A stretch of DNA of 64,000 bases from Algicola sagamiensis DSM 14643. GTDB taxonomy: Bacteria; Pseudomonadota; Gammaproteobacteria; Enterobacterales; Alteromonadaceae. Where the stretch lies: assembly GCF_000374485.1 (NCBI RefSeq), contig NZ_KB894504.1:1-64000 (forward strand), read 5' to 3'. The translations under genes were made by a program, and so were the position numbers. Positions 1-9,335 of the stretch are shown in pieces; the first letter of the stretch is position 1; every line of letters begins with the position of its first letter. The notes below the pieces were generated by a model that was given only the letters and a program-made list of their open reading frames with translations, made no database searches and was not told the DNA's origin.

Positions 1-217
<217 letters not shown>

Positions 218-357
218 ACAACGCCCAAGTGGTTTTGTGTGGCGGTCTAGAGACGATAAAGAAATCGAGACTAAGGTTACTAAAGAATTTGGATTTAGAA
301 GAAATCAGCTTTCGAATTGTGAATAAAGACGAAGAACGAACGACAAAGCAACGAATT

Positions 358-476
358 TGCCTGGTGGCAATAGCATTGTGGCACCACCTGAATCCATTCC
401 GAACTCAGCAGTGAAACGCAATAGCGCCGATGGTAGTGTGGGGTTTCCCCATGTGAGAGTAGGACACCGCCAGGCT
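358..476 (+). rRNA. rrf: 5S ribosomal RNA
   Basis: About 119 bases closely matching E. coli 5S rRNA. It starts TGCCTGGTGGC, has CCGAACTCAG and AGTGAAACGC in the middle, the conserved GCGCCGATGGTAGTGTGGGG, and ends GCCAGGCT, which pairs with the 5' end. It sits downstream of 23S in the usual rrn order and is followed within ten bases by the operon terminator. Ends are good to within one or two bases. Confidence 0.97.
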
Positions 477-486
477 CCCAATTGAG

Positions 487-514
487 AACCCAGCCCGAAA
501 GGCTGGGTTTTTTT
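487..514 (+). terminator. rrn operon intrinsic terminator
   Basis: Perfect 9-bp stem AACCCAGCC / GGCTGGGTT (487-495 and 501-509) with a 5-base loop CGAAA, running straight into a T tract (508-514). It lies eleven bases after the 5S gene, the normal position for the end of an rRNA operon. Confidence 0.95.
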
Positions 515-1211
515 ATTTGTGGTGTATGATTTTACAGAGATACTGCGTTGTCAGTTCCTCACATAGTCGTACTATGCTGCGTCACTTCCGCCTTGTCTCT
601 CGTAAAATCTCCGCCAAAACCTGTCTGTATCTGTCTCTATATCAGCTTTAGCGAAATACTTGCTGCCTCACTGCGTGCCTCTTCCCTGAAATGAAATGCC
701 ATGATTGAGAGAATACCAATTGGATATTCATTTGGTCACATCAATCCATGCTCTTCAGACATGCTTTTGGCTCTTTCTCTATCTAAAAAAAGAATGCCAA
801 GCATCTGAACATGTATCTTTATCGTCTTTGAAAACACGGTTGCTCAGGCAGTTTTTCTCAACTCTTGCCAGACTGGGGATCAGCGCTGGTGAATAGTGCG
901 GTATCTTCAAGATAGCGAGGTTTTTGAAATCATTTGCAATATCTTCTGTTTGACCCAGAGATTGACGCTGGTGCGGCTGACTTTGATGTCTAGAGTCTCA
1001 ATAAACCACAAACAGCCATCAAAAGTAGGCTGTCTCATCATACTTTTAAATCAGCATTGTGATAGAATACACGCCGTTGCCGTAGTGCCATAGCCCTGAT
1101 TGATGTCATCGGAAAATAATAGGTACACGAGCCATTGGCAAAAAACGTTAATCGAAAATTCTCTAGACAATTTCCTCAGAGAACGACGATAGAATTAGGT
1201 GAGGGTCAGTT
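515..1211. other. Intergenic stretch after rRNA operon, no supported gene
   Basis: Nearly 700 bases with only short ORFs (about 60 codons) that lack ribosome binding sites and recognisable sequence. The first 150 bases hold a small palindrome CATAGT-CGT-ACTATG (562-576), within text (GCGTTGTCAG ... GCGTCACTTCCGCC) that resembles sequence I associate with regions after rRNA operons in marine gammaproteobacteria; that resemblance is from memory only. A second hairpin, CAGCC/GGCTG, lies near 1012-1032. The promoter of the following operon must be in the distal part. A TAGAAT at 1063-1068 could be its -10 but has no good -35. Confidence 0.5.
562..576. repeat. Short palindrome in post-rRNA spacer
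   Basis: CATAGT-CGT-ACTATG, a perfect 6-bp inverted repeat with a 3-base centre. The flanks (GCGTTGTCAG upstream, GCGTCACTTCCGCC downstream) look like a dispersed intergenic element, but only one copy was noticed in this window, so repeat status is unproven. Confidence 0.4.
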
Positions 1212-2786
1212 TTGAATTATCGATTATCAGTTGGTCTACTGGTTTCCATTTTTTTTGTACTTAATATTTTTTTTCCTTTAATTTCTGATGACTTTTGCCA
1301 CCTCAATAATTCTGCTGCTAGGGGTGGAGTAGAAGCAGTGATTCATAATTATCTGAACTGGAATCCGAGAACAGGTGAATCCATAGCGCTTTTATTTGGA
1401 GAAAGCTTATCTGGTTTCGTATTTGATGTATTGAATACGTTTGTTTTCTTTATATTCATTGTTCTCATTCATCCACTTCTATTTGCAAGAAAAGGTCATT
1501 CTAAAGAGGATGGTTTATTCTTAGTGGTTTTCTTCGTGCTCTTTTCATTATTTTCTGTTATTGGTGCGACCTTTTTATGGCGCGCGGGTGCTTTGAATTA
1601 CGCTTGGGCAATTACATTATGTTGTATCCACTTTTCACTTTTTCGCTATCTCTATGCAGGTGTTCATCACCCATATGATAATGCCAACGCTGCTTGGATC
1701 TTGTTGTTTACCACAATCAGCTTTTTTGCTGGGATGAGTAGTTATGATCTTGGTGCATTAGGAACACTATTTCATCTATGTGTCATGGGCAGTTTTGCAG
1801 CGAAACGACAGCTTCCGAACGGGAGGTACTTACTGCCTGCTGTCGTATTTATCGGAGGCTTTGTCACGCTCTATCTAGCCCCAGGAAATAAAATTCGAGC
1901 ATCATATCTCGAGGATTATGTTTCACTATCTCAAAACATATCTTGGTTATTATCATTTGAATGGTCAATTCTAGCCAACCACTATCTTGATGTATTAGGT
2001 CAGTCTATGAATAGGACGACACACCTCATTGCATTGGCTTCATTATCTACAGTGTGGTTTATTTGTCGATTACAAAAAAAATATCACTTTATGCCTCTGA
2101 AATGGTGGCATCTTGTTTCAGGATACCTATGTGGTGTCTTTACTTTACTGGGTTTACTCTATGCTGGCAGCGAAAAGCCATCTGGGGAGTCACTAGGCGG
2201 TGTTATCTTATTCGCCAATTTTGTTTTATCGTTGATTGCTGGTGTATTTCTACTCAAAAGAAAATCACTCATTCAGGATAATTATGAGCAATACGTAGCA
2301 ATCACATTACTTCATATACTAATCATTATTGATGTCTCTGCTTATGTTGTTGGTTTCATTCCCGGCCGTCGAACATATATGACGGCATCATTCATGGCTG
2401 CTTTAAACTTAGCTCTCATGATCCAATTGTCATGGCCTATTTTGGCAAGGAAGATCGTGTTTTACCCTATGTTGACAATTAGCATGCTCATGCTGTCTCT
2501 GCATACTGTTGGTCTTAACATAACAGAGTCTTATGTGATCAAGCCGGCTGTGTCAAAGGCTAGTGAAGAGGATGAAGTGATCATCCATCAGACATATTAT
2601 TTGTTACATATTCGGCCAAAGCAATTTAAAGATTGGGAAACACTTTCTACAGATAAAACAAATTGGGCGAACCAATGCGCAGCTGAATATTATCAAGTGA
2701 AGAGTGTGGCATTAGCGAAGGGAGAAGATAAATTGCCATTGACCCAATATATCCGCTATTTATTTGGTACGCTTCAAGGCCAATGA
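1212..2786 (+). CDS. Polytopic membrane protein, DUF6056/Gtr-type glycosyltransferase-like
   Basis: 524 residues with an N-terminal hydrophobic segment (about 5-25) and roughly ten further membrane segments. Conserved-looking loop features are SDDF (residues 26-29), the first-periplasmic-loop text WNPRTGES, GALNYAW and APGNKIR. These are features of the large membrane glycosyltransferase-like proteins (DUF6056 group) that accompany GtrA and GtrB. By analogy it would be the third, serotype-specific component, which moves a sugar from undecaprenyl phosphate to a surface glycan in the periplasm. The start is TTG, chosen because GGTGAGG lies just upstream (1197-1203). Its stop overlaps the next start (ATGA), so the two are translationally coupled. 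The sugar and acceptor cannot be read from sequence. Confidence 0.75.
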   Translation: MNYRLSVGLLVSIFFVLNIFFPLISDDFCHLNNSAARGGVEAVIHNYLNWNPRTGESIALLFGESLSGFVFDVLNTFVFFIFIVLIHPLLFARKGHSKEDGLFLVVFFVLFSLFSVIGATFLWRAGALNYAWAITLCCIHFSLFRYLYAGVHHPYDNANAAWILLFTTISFFAGMSSYDLGALGTLFHLCVMGSFAAKRQLPNGRYLLPAVVFIGGFVTLYLAPGNKIRASYLEDYVSLSQNISWLLSFEWSILANHYLDVLGQSMNRTTHLIALASLSTVWFICRLQKKYHFMPLKWWHLVSGYLCGVFTLLGLLYAGSEKPSGESLGGVILFANFVLSLIAGVFLLKRKSLIQDNYEQYVAITLLHILIIIDVSAYVVGFIPGRRTYMTASFMAALNLALMIQLSWPILARKIVFYPMLTISMLMLSLHTVGLNITESYVIKPAVSKASEEDEVIIHQTYYLLHIRPKQFKDWETLSTDKTNWANQCAAEYYQVKSVALAKGEDKLPLTQYIRYLFGTLQGQ

Positions 2787-3130
2787 TGTTTATTCGTTAT
2801 GCACTTATTGGGCTGATTAATACAGCCACCCATTTTTTCACATTCTTTGCTTTGATTTCATTGGGATTTAGCCAGGCTGTAAGTAATATATCAGGGTTTA
2901 TGATTGCTGTCAGTGTGTCTTATATTCTGAATTCAAAGTTCACCTTTAAGGTAACATATCGTCTCAAGCGATATGTGAGCTATGTCGTAGGAATGGGTTG
3001 TCTCAGTTATTTAATTGGCTGGCTAGGTGACTTTTTCGCACTGAATCCCTGGGTTGCTTTAATATCCTTTTCTTTGCTTAGCCTATTTTTGGGTTTTCAA
3101 TTTTCAAAATTTATTCTTCGTAGGGAGTAG
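2783..3130 (+). CDS. GtrA-family small membrane protein (flippase)
   Basis: 115 residues, four predicted membrane helices covering almost the whole protein. The pattern FIRYALIGLINTATHFFTF at the N-terminus, followed by NISGFMIAVSVSYILNSKFTF, is the GtrA signature. GtrA proteins are thought to flip undecaprenyl-phosphate-linked sugar across the inner membrane. It overlaps the upstream gene by four bases and is separated from the GtrB-like gene by two, so all three form one operon. Two adjacent ATG codons (2783 and 2786) are possible starts. The length is normal for the family. Confidence 0.85.
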   Translation: MMFIRYALIGLINTATHFFTFFALISLGFSQAVSNISGFMIAVSVSYILNSKFTFKVTYRLKRYVSYVVGMGCLSYLIGWLGDFFALNPWVALISFSLLSLFLGFQFSKFILRRE

Positions 3131-3132
3131 TC

Positions 3133-4074
3133 ATGCTTTTTTCGATTATTGTGCCGATATTTAATGAAGAGGAAACGATAGCTTTATTTTATCGCGCAGT
3201 GAGAGGTGATCTTTTTTTGAAACAACATGATGTTGAAATCGTTTTCATTAATGATGGCAGCTCTGACGCTTCAGAAGACATCGTAAGAAGCATTGCACAA
3301 GAAGATTCACTTGTAAAACTCATCAGCTTATCGAGAAATTTTGGGAAGGAACCAGCATTATTCTGTGGCTTGGAATATAGCCAGGGTGATGTTGTGATCC
3401 CGATGGATGTTGATCTTCAGGACCCTGTCGAACTGATTCAACCTATGTATGAAATGTGGCAAAAAGGTGCAAAAGTTGTCCTAGCAAAACGCTCATGCAG
3501 AAAATCAGATCACGTTTTAAAACGTCTGACAGCAAGATGGTTTTATAAAATCCATAACTTGTTGTCACATTCCAAAATTGAAGATGATGTCGGTGATTTT
3601 CGACTTCTCGATCGCGATGTTGTGAATGTGATCATATCTTTGAATGAGAAAAACCTCTTTATGAAAGGCTTGCTTTCTTGGCCAGGTTTTAAAACTGATG
3701 TCGTAGAATACGTCAGGCCTGAGCGCCATGCAGGGACAACGAAGTTCAATGGAATTCAGTTGTTTAGATTGGCGATTGAGGGGATCACAAACTTCAGTAC
3801 AGCACCATTAAAACTTGCTAGCTATATTGGATTTATAGTATCAATTTTATCTGGGTTTTATGGATTGGTGATTATTGCAAAGACTATTTTTCTTGGGGTC
3901 GATGTCAAAGGTTATGCCTCTTTGATGACTGCAATGCTTTTCCTAGGTGGGATCCAGTTGATCGCAATTGGTATTCTGGGTGAATATGTAGGCCGGATCT
4001 ATTCAGAGGTGAAATCTAGACCGCGTTATGTGATTGAATCACTTCTTGGATGTGATGAGAAGAAGCCGGATTAA
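3133..4074 (+). CDS. GtrB-like bactoprenol glycosyltransferase (GT2)
   Basis: 313 residues. An N-terminal GT-A fold, residues 1-230, carries SIIVPIFNEEETI, the nucleotide-binding FINDGSSD, RNFGKEPALFCGL and the metal-binding DVDLQDP. Two C-terminal membrane helices (about 232-255 and 265-290) are followed by GEYVGRIYSEVKSRPRYV, typical of GtrB/YkcC/DPM1-type enzymes. The predicted reaction is transfer of a hexose from a UDP-sugar to undecaprenyl phosphate on the cytoplasmic face. With the GtrA-like flippase and the large membrane protein upstream it makes a complete three-part glycan-modification system. The sugar, usually glucose, is not certain. Confidence 0.88.
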   Translation: MLFSIIVPIFNEEETIALFYRAVRGDLFLKQHDVEIVFINDGSSDASEDIVRSIAQEDSLVKLISLSRNFGKEPALFCGLEYSQGDVVIPMDVDLQDPVELIQPMYEMWQKGAKVVLAKRSCRKSDHVLKRLTARWFYKIHNLLSHSKIEDDVGDFRLLDRDVVNVIISLNEKNLFMKGLLSWPGFKTDVVEYVRPERHAGTTKFNGIQLFRLAIEGITNFSTAPLKLASYIGFIVSILSGFYGLVIIAKTIFLGVDVKGYASLMTAMLFLGGIQLIAIGILGEYVGRIYSEVKSRPRYVIESLLGCDEKKPD

Positions 4075-4106
4075 ATCACAGCGAATTGGTTCTTATAAAT
4101 AGAACA

Positions 4107-4150
4107 ACCCACTCTAGGCTCCTGATGGTCAGAGTGGGTCATATAGTCTT
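4107..4150. terminator. Terminator between gtr operon and convergent gene
   Basis: Perfect 9-bp stem ACCCACTCT / AGAGTGGGT (4107-4115 and 4131-4139) with a 15-base loop, followed on the plus strand by a T-rich stretch (TCTTTTATTTT). It lies between two convergent genes, so it may serve both. Confidence 0.75.
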
Positions 4151-4155
4151 TTATT

Positions 4156-5871
4156 TTACTTTGCCGCAACAGGAGCCTTTTTTGCTTTTAGCTCCTTTTC
4201 ACGTTTCAACTTGTTTGCGCTAAGCATCATCTTATTTGCAAGATCACTTAAACGTTGGTGACTGTGTAACAGCTCTTGATCATCTGCTCTTAAATCTCGT
4301 TCTTGGAGTGTGACGGATACCTCGAAAATCTTTTCGGGATACTTCAATGCACGTGTTTCTTCTTCCAGAGTTTTGATTGAATTGACATAGTGCTCAATCA
4401 AAATATCTGCCATTTCCCAACTAAAGCTTTCTTTGACCACCATACGCATAACGTTGATCACGGGGCCATCATATTGTGCGAGTGCGTCATCGTATTTGTG
4501 TAGTGGTGGGTATTCTTCTAGTGGCATTGAGAAAGCAGGAACAATCCACCCATTTTGCTTTAGCTTTGCTGCGATATCATGCACGTTATAGATATATTTT
4601 TCGGAATCATTATCCGATTGGTTTTTGTCACCGAAGTTCATTCTCACAGCGGCAGCTGGAAAATAATTCGCGTTATTGACCATTTCAAAGACAGGGTGAT
4701 TATCAATAATTGCTTTACCTGGGTCGTCTTCAGTCACTTTTTCTTTCACAGTCACCCGAATTGCAGATAATCCGTTTGCAAGGTGCCTTGCGACTTTCAT
4801 CAGATTTTGAATGACGGATTGATAGCCCTCTTTACCTAGACGTAGGAAGTTGTAATACTGAGCCAAGACCATCGCGCTGCCACGGGAGAAGTTGAGGCTA
4901 TATGTTGTTTCATCAAACCCAAGAACATTTGTAGAAATAAACAAATCTTCTGGAATATCTTTGATATCACGCCATAAGGCCCAACCGACGCCAGGATAAA
5001 CTAGCCCGAATTTATGGCCTGAAACATTGATCGATTTAACTTGTTCGAGTTCAAAATCCCATTTCAACTGTGGTATACGATCATACTGTCGGAATGGTTC
5101 AATGAATCCGCCACTTGCACCATCGACATGGAGAGGGATGTCTAGATTTTTATCTTGTTTGATTTGCACAAGCTTATTGTTAATTGACTCTACAGGATCG
5201 TTTTGCCCTGTATAAGAGGTTCCCATAACAGATACAACACAAGTTGTGTTGTCATCGACTTTTTCAGCGACTTCATCCGCAGTAATCGTGAAATTATTCT
5301 CAGGTTGTATCGGGATCCAGCGGATTTCCAAATCAAAGTACTTAGCATATTTAACCCAAGTGATATGCACATCGGAGCCAAGAACAATATTTGGATTTGA
5401 TGTGTCTTTGCCTGCTTTTGATTGTTTTTTCTGCCATTGACGTTTATGTGACAATGCGCAGAGCATGAGTGCTTCTGAAGAGCCAATCGCTAGTGTCCCC
5501 CAAGGGCCTGAGCGATCTTCATGTAGCTCTTCCGCGGTTTTCATTTTGCCTGGTGCTTTATAGAGATCCAACATCATTTGAACGCAACGTTGCTGGATAT
5601 CCAGCGTGCGATGATACACTTCAGAATCAATATAATTTTTGCCGAGATTTTCACTGATTAACCGATTAGCCTCATCATCCATAACAGTCGTGACGAAGGA
5701 AGCCATATTTAATGTGGGATTGCCATCGAGTTGAAGTTCATCTCGGATAAAACGGTACACAGCATGGGGCTGGTGAGAATTAACCGGAATTTCATTTTTA
5801 GGTATATCTTCGCCAAATAACACGCGACCATAGGTTGGTGTCAGGCACGCCTGTTGATCTGTCTTTTTCAT
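4156..5871 (-). CDS. Glutamate decarboxylase-like PLP enzyme
   Basis: 571 residues, group II PLP-dependent decarboxylase. HVDGASGGF (residues 248-256, Asp250 for the pyridine nitrogen) and VSGHKFGLVYPGVGWALWRD (Lys287 as the PLP Schiff-base lysine) match E. coli GadA/GadB closely, as do IGSSEA near 129-134 and NFSRGSAMVLAQYYNFLRLG. The expected reaction is L-glutamate to GABA plus CO2, consuming a proton. The protein is about 100 residues longer than E. coli GadB. The extra part is mainly C-terminal, predicted helical and charged, ending in a Lys/Ala-rich tail. No GadC-type antiporter is next to it, so a role in acid resistance is not shown by context. It is transcribed alone. The substrate could also be a related amino acid. 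Confidence 0.82.
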   Translation of the reverse strand: MKKTDQQACLTPTYGRVLFGEDIPKNEIPVNSHQPHAVYRFIRDELQLDGNPTLNMASFVTTVMDDEANRLISENLGKNYIDSEVYHRTLDIQQRCVQMMLDLYKAPGKMKTAEELHEDRSGPWGTLAIGSSEALMLCALSHKRQWQKKQSKAGKDTSNPNIVLGSDVHITWVKYAKYFDLEIRWIPIQPENNFTITADEVAEKVDDNTTCVVSVMGTSYTGQNDPVESINNKLVQIKQDKNLDIPLHVDGASGGFIEPFRQYDRIPQLKWDFELEQVKSINVSGHKFGLVYPGVGWALWRDIKDIPEDLFISTNVLGFDETTYSLNFSRGSAMVLAQYYNFLRLGKEGYQSVIQNLMKVARHLANGLSAIRVTVKEKVTEDDPGKAIIDNHPVFEMVNNANYFPAAAVRMNFGDKNQSDNDSEKYIYNVHDIAAKLKQNGWIVPAFSMPLEEYPPLHKYDDALAQYDGPVINVMRMVVKESFSWEMADILIEHYVNSIKTLEEETRALKYPEKIFEVSVTLQERDLRADDQELLHSHQRLSDLANKMMLSANKLKREKELKAKKAPVAAK

Positions 5872-6031
5872 GTATTTTGTCCTGATTGTTGAAAGGCCAT
5901 CATACGCAGCACGACGCAGTGCACAAGATTGAATGGCACAGGCTGTGATGTGGAGAGTTTGTTTTACGGCTGGCTGTTTAAAAATAGAATGGAATGGTAG
6001 ATTTGCCAGTGCAATACCTATTTCAGAAAGC

Positions 6032-8992
6032 CTAATTTACAGAGCTGCGTGAAACATGGGGCATTGCGAGTTCATCTAGTGTTGTGGGCTGATGAAGCGC
6101 GTATCCTTGGACATAATCAATGCCCATTTCTCTGAGATCTATCATGACATCATCTGATTCGACACTCTCAGCAATGGTTTTGATGTTCATTGCTTTAGCG
6201 ACTTCTTGAATCGCGGAAACCATGGCTTTATCAATCGGATCTATCAAAATATCTTTCACAAAACCGCCATCAACTTTAATGTAATCGACAGGCAAATGCT
6301 TGATGTATGTGTAAGAAGAAAACCCACTTCCAAAGTCATCCAAAGCAAACTGGCAACCTAGGGGTCTCAAGGTTTGGATAAAGTCGAGCGAAGCTTGGGC
6401 ATTGACGATGGCAACAGTTTCTTTGATTTCAAAACAGATCAAATGATGTGGGATCTGATACTTTCTGAACGCTTCAACAACAAAGTCCTTGAAGGATACA
6501 TCAGCCAATGATGATCCTGAAAGGTTAATGCAAGCCATGCCTAGCTTTTCCATATGCGCGGTCTGAGTTGATAGCCACTGAAAATAGGTTGAGATCACCC
6601 AGCGATCGACTGTAGGCATGATGTGCAACCTTTCTGCGATTGGCAAAATGGTATCTGGTAGGATTAACTGATCATCCATTTCCAACCGGAGTATTATTTC
6701 ATATTTTGGATGGATGGTTGTTTGATGCAGGGATCGGATATTTTGAAAATAAAGCTGGAACTGGCAGGCTTCAATCGCTGATTCCAGTTTATTTGATCGC
6801 CCTTGTTGGTTGGCTTGGCGATGCTCTGTGCGATCTTCTTCTGTAAAGATATGAATACGATTCACGCCTTTGGACTTGGCTGATTGACAGGCGATCTCAG
6901 CTTCTTCCATAAGCTCTTCAAGACTATGTCTTTCTTGTCCTATCTCGACCATACCAATGCTCGACTCTACAGAAAAAGCACTTGCTTCCCATGTAAACCG
7001 AACTTCTTTAATGGCTTCCTGAAGTCGATATGCAGTGACAAATGCCTGATTTCCTGAAGCTTCAGGGAGTAGTACAAGAAATTCGCTACCATCATGACGT
7101 GCGATATTGCCACGTTGGCCAATACTCGTTTTTAGAATATCGCTGAGTTGGCGAAGTAAGGAATCCCCAGCTGCATGACCGCATGCTTCGTGGATCTCTT
7201 TAAATTTATGAATATCAACCATGAGCAATGTTGCGGCACTTTGCCCTGATTGAATCGCAATATGTGTTTTATGTAAACGTTTTTCAAACTCTGTACGGCT
7301 CAATGTACCAGTGAGAGAATCATGTGATGCAAGGTACTGAAGTTGTTGATTCGTTTGGTGTTGCTCTGATATATCTGTCATTGTCCCATAAATTATGTAC
7401 TGCCGATCTGTTTCAGAATGAACCATTTGCAAAGAAATTTGTGCCCAAAAAGAATGACTGCTCCGCCTTAGTAAGCGGATTTCTTCATTTTGGATCACCT
7501 GACGTTGTGTCAGCTTTTCTTTAATAAGGTGTATTTGTGCTTTTTCAGCGATAAATCGCGCAGGGCCATGGCGACTGACAAATGCCTTTAATTCTTCAAA
7601 TGATTGGAATCCAAGCATCTCTATGAAAGCTTGATTTGCGCTTAAAAGGCGTCCATCCATACTTGCAGTGAAGAGTCCGACAAGACTGTGTTGATATATA
7701 TCTCGAAAAGAAGCAAGTGGCATATCCAAAATGTCGACTTCAGTTGGATGATTTTCCCCTTTCACTAATTTGCCTGCTGGGTGGTAGGCGAAAGAAAAGT
7801 ACATCAGTACACTGAGCGCAAGCGTAATCGCAACATACTCCGGGATCCGCATATTGGAAAAGAAGCCAAGGTGGCTGGCTGCCAACATAAAAGCGCTCAT
7901 GAGAATCATAAAGTAGCAGATGGCCAAATCCAGATGTTTTCGATCTTTCAGCACGCGGTTTACACAGCTAAAAAATAATCCTACACAGGTGATAAATACA
8001 ATGATCAGAAATATCATTGGACGCCAATGCGATGGAAAGAATAGCGGCGAAAACAACACGATAAATCCGGAAAACAGCAAGGTTGACATAAATAGCTGCT
8101 CATTCCGTGTGCTATCTTCAAGCAATACTTGATCCGCAAATTTCACGATACTTGCGATCAATAATCCACCAGAAATATAGAGCACACTTTGGTTAATCTC
8201 CGGTTCATTTGGCCATAAATATTGAAATCCTAGGCCTGTATATGTGAGATAGAACATTAAAAAGCTGATTGATGTCAGCAATATATATGTACTTTTAGCA
8301 TTACGATATAGATATAATAAAGTAGCTTGGCGGGCCGCGATAAGCAGAAGGATCCCAATCACAATACCAATCAGGATCAATTTGAAAAATTTTTGGTCAA
8401 AATAAACTTTCTCGTTAAACAGCTCCCAGTGAAAAGTATTAATTCCATCATCAACGATTCGCGTGTATAGCTCAAACTCTTGTCCAGGGAGTATCTCTAC
8501 ATGAACCGTGTAGGTCCTTGATGCTATCGGCCTTTCTGAAAAAACAAACTGATTCCCAGACTTTAATAAGGGCGTGATTTGGCTGGACTCTCGATCAAAT
8601 AGGTAAAAATCGACTTCGTCAGCCAATGGAAAAGAGAATTCAAGGACACCATGATAGGGGGTTTTTCCCTGATATTCGAGCGCTGAAACCAACCAGACAG
8701 CATGGTGCGGCTTGATAAAAACAGGGACTTCCTGATCGGATTGTAGCCAGCCATGATGCAACTCTGGTTCGAAGATCATACTATCTACGGTCGTTGTTTT
8801 TGGCGTAATTTGATAACGAACAAAGGGATGAAGCTTCACATTTTCTGTATGTTGTTCTAGCTTGTTTGGCAACATGTGAAAACTGGAGGCGTAAGGGGAT
8901 ATGCAGACAAGTGTCAGCATGAAGCAGTACATCAACAAAAGTTTGAGTAGTTTCACCGCAAGCAAATCGTTCTTCGATCTATTTTTAATCAA
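6032..8992 (-). CDS. 7TM sensor with PAS, degenerate GGDEF and EAL domains
   Basis: 986 residues. Order: signal peptide (1 to about 36), periplasmic sensing domain of 7TMR-DISM extracellular type (about 45-190), seven membrane helices (about 200-410), PAS domain (about 425-550), GGDEF-like domain (about 555-715) and EAL domain (about 725-975). The GGDEF motif reads DGSEF (near residue 632), having lost the first Gly and the metal-binding Asp, so diguanylate cyclase activity is unlikely. The EAL domain keeps EII at the EAL position, INLSGSSL, CFEIKE, DDFGSGFSS, YIKVDG and AESVES, so c-di-GMP phosphodiesterase activity is plausible. Its start overlaps the upstream small gene by eight bases, placing it last in the selO operon. 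The ligand of the sensing domain is unknown. Confidence 0.88.
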   Translation of the reverse strand: MIKNRSKNDLLAVKLLKLLLMYCFMLTLVCISPYASSFHMLPNKLEQHTENVKLHPFVRYQITPKTTTVDSMIFEPELHHGWLQSDQEVPVFIKPHHAVWLVSALEYQGKTPYHGVLEFSFPLADEVDFYLFDRESSQITPLLKSGNQFVFSERPIASRTYTVHVEILPGQEFELYTRIVDDGINTFHWELFNEKVYFDQKFFKLILIGIVIGILLLIAARQATLLYLYRNAKSTYILLTSISFLMFYLTYTGLGFQYLWPNEPEINQSVLYISGGLLIASIVKFADQVLLEDSTRNEQLFMSTLLFSGFIVLFSPLFFPSHWRPMIFLIIVFITCVGLFFSCVNRVLKDRKHLDLAICYFMILMSAFMLAASHLGFFSNMRIPEYVAITLALSVLMYFSFAYHPAGKLVKGENHPTEVDILDMPLASFRDIYQHSLVGLFTASMDGRLLSANQAFIEMLGFQSFEELKAFVSRHGPARFIAEKAQIHLIKEKLTQRQVIQNEEIRLLRRSSHSFWAQISLQMVHSETDRQYIIYGTMTDISEQHQTNQQLQYLASHDSLTGTLSRTEFEKRLHKTHIAIQSGQSAATLLMVDIHKFKEIHEACGHAAGDSLLRQLSDILKTSIGQRGNIARHDGSEFLVLLPEASGNQAFVTAYRLQEAIKEVRFTWEASAFSVESSIGMVEIGQERHSLEELMEEAEIACQSAKSKGVNRIHIFTEEDRTEHRQANQQGRSNKLESAIEACQFQLYFQNIRSLHQTTIHPKYEIILRLEMDDQLILPDTILPIAERLHIMPTVDRWVISTYFQWLSTQTAHMEKLGMACINLSGSSLADVSFKDFVVEAFRKYQIPHHLICFEIKETVAIVNAQASLDFIQTLRPLGCQFALDDFGSGFSSYTYIKHLPVDYIKVDGGFVKDILIDPIDKAMVSAIQEVAKAMNIKTIAESVESDDVMIDLREMGIDYVQGYALHQPTTLDELAMPHVSRSSVN

Positions 8993-9335
8993 TCGTTTTT
9001 ATCATTATGGATAAATTTTCGTATAATGCTCGTACATTTTTCTCAGCTTGGGTCTCTTGAGCACTGATCCAAATACTCTCAGAGTACCCCTCATAGACAA
9101 TTGCGAAGAGCGCTCCAAGGAAACGAAAATAGGTGATGTGCATGTCAGCACCTACTTCAGGTTCACCTATGGGAAATAATTCTGGGCAATGTTGCAGAAG
9201 TTCTGATGAAAACATTGAAAATTCATCCCAATGTATTGTTTCTAATGGTGTCAGAATGATCAGTACTTCGTTGGATTGTTCAATGATCTGGAGTTGCTTT
9301 AACTGCTGCATGAGATCTCTAAGTGTTTCCCCCAC
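8985..9335 (-). CDS. Hypothetical small cytosolic protein in selO operon
   Basis: 116 residues, no signal peptide or membrane segment, not recognised. It begins MGETLRDLMQQLKQLQ and has a mixed alpha/beta look with several aromatic residues. Its start lies inside the end of selO (37-base overlap with the Met at 9335; Met9 at 9311 would still overlap) and its end overlaps the next gene by eight bases. It is therefore translationally embedded between selO and the EAL protein. Conserved overlap suggests a real gene, and the reading frame is closed cleanly at both ends. The function is unknown; a link to the downstream c-di-GMP protein is only a possibility. Confidence 0.65.
   Translation of the reverse strand: MGETLRDLMQQLKQLQIIEQSNEVLIILTPLETIHWDEFSMFSSELLQHCPELFPIGEPEVGADMHITYFRFLGALFAIVYEGYSESIWISAQETQAEKNVRALYENLSIMIKTID

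Noticed and set aside
218-357. tRNA gene in the 23S-5S spacer
   Set aside because: No cloverleaf or CCA-like end could be found by eye in the 140 bases.
229-414. 61-codon frame across the 23S-5S spacer into 5S rRNA
   Set aside because: It overlaps a structural RNA gene and has no protein-like features.
705-1093. Two frames of 63 and 65 codons after the rRNA operon
   Set aside because: No good ribosome binding sites, no recognisable motif and an unlikely residue mix; treated as non-coding.
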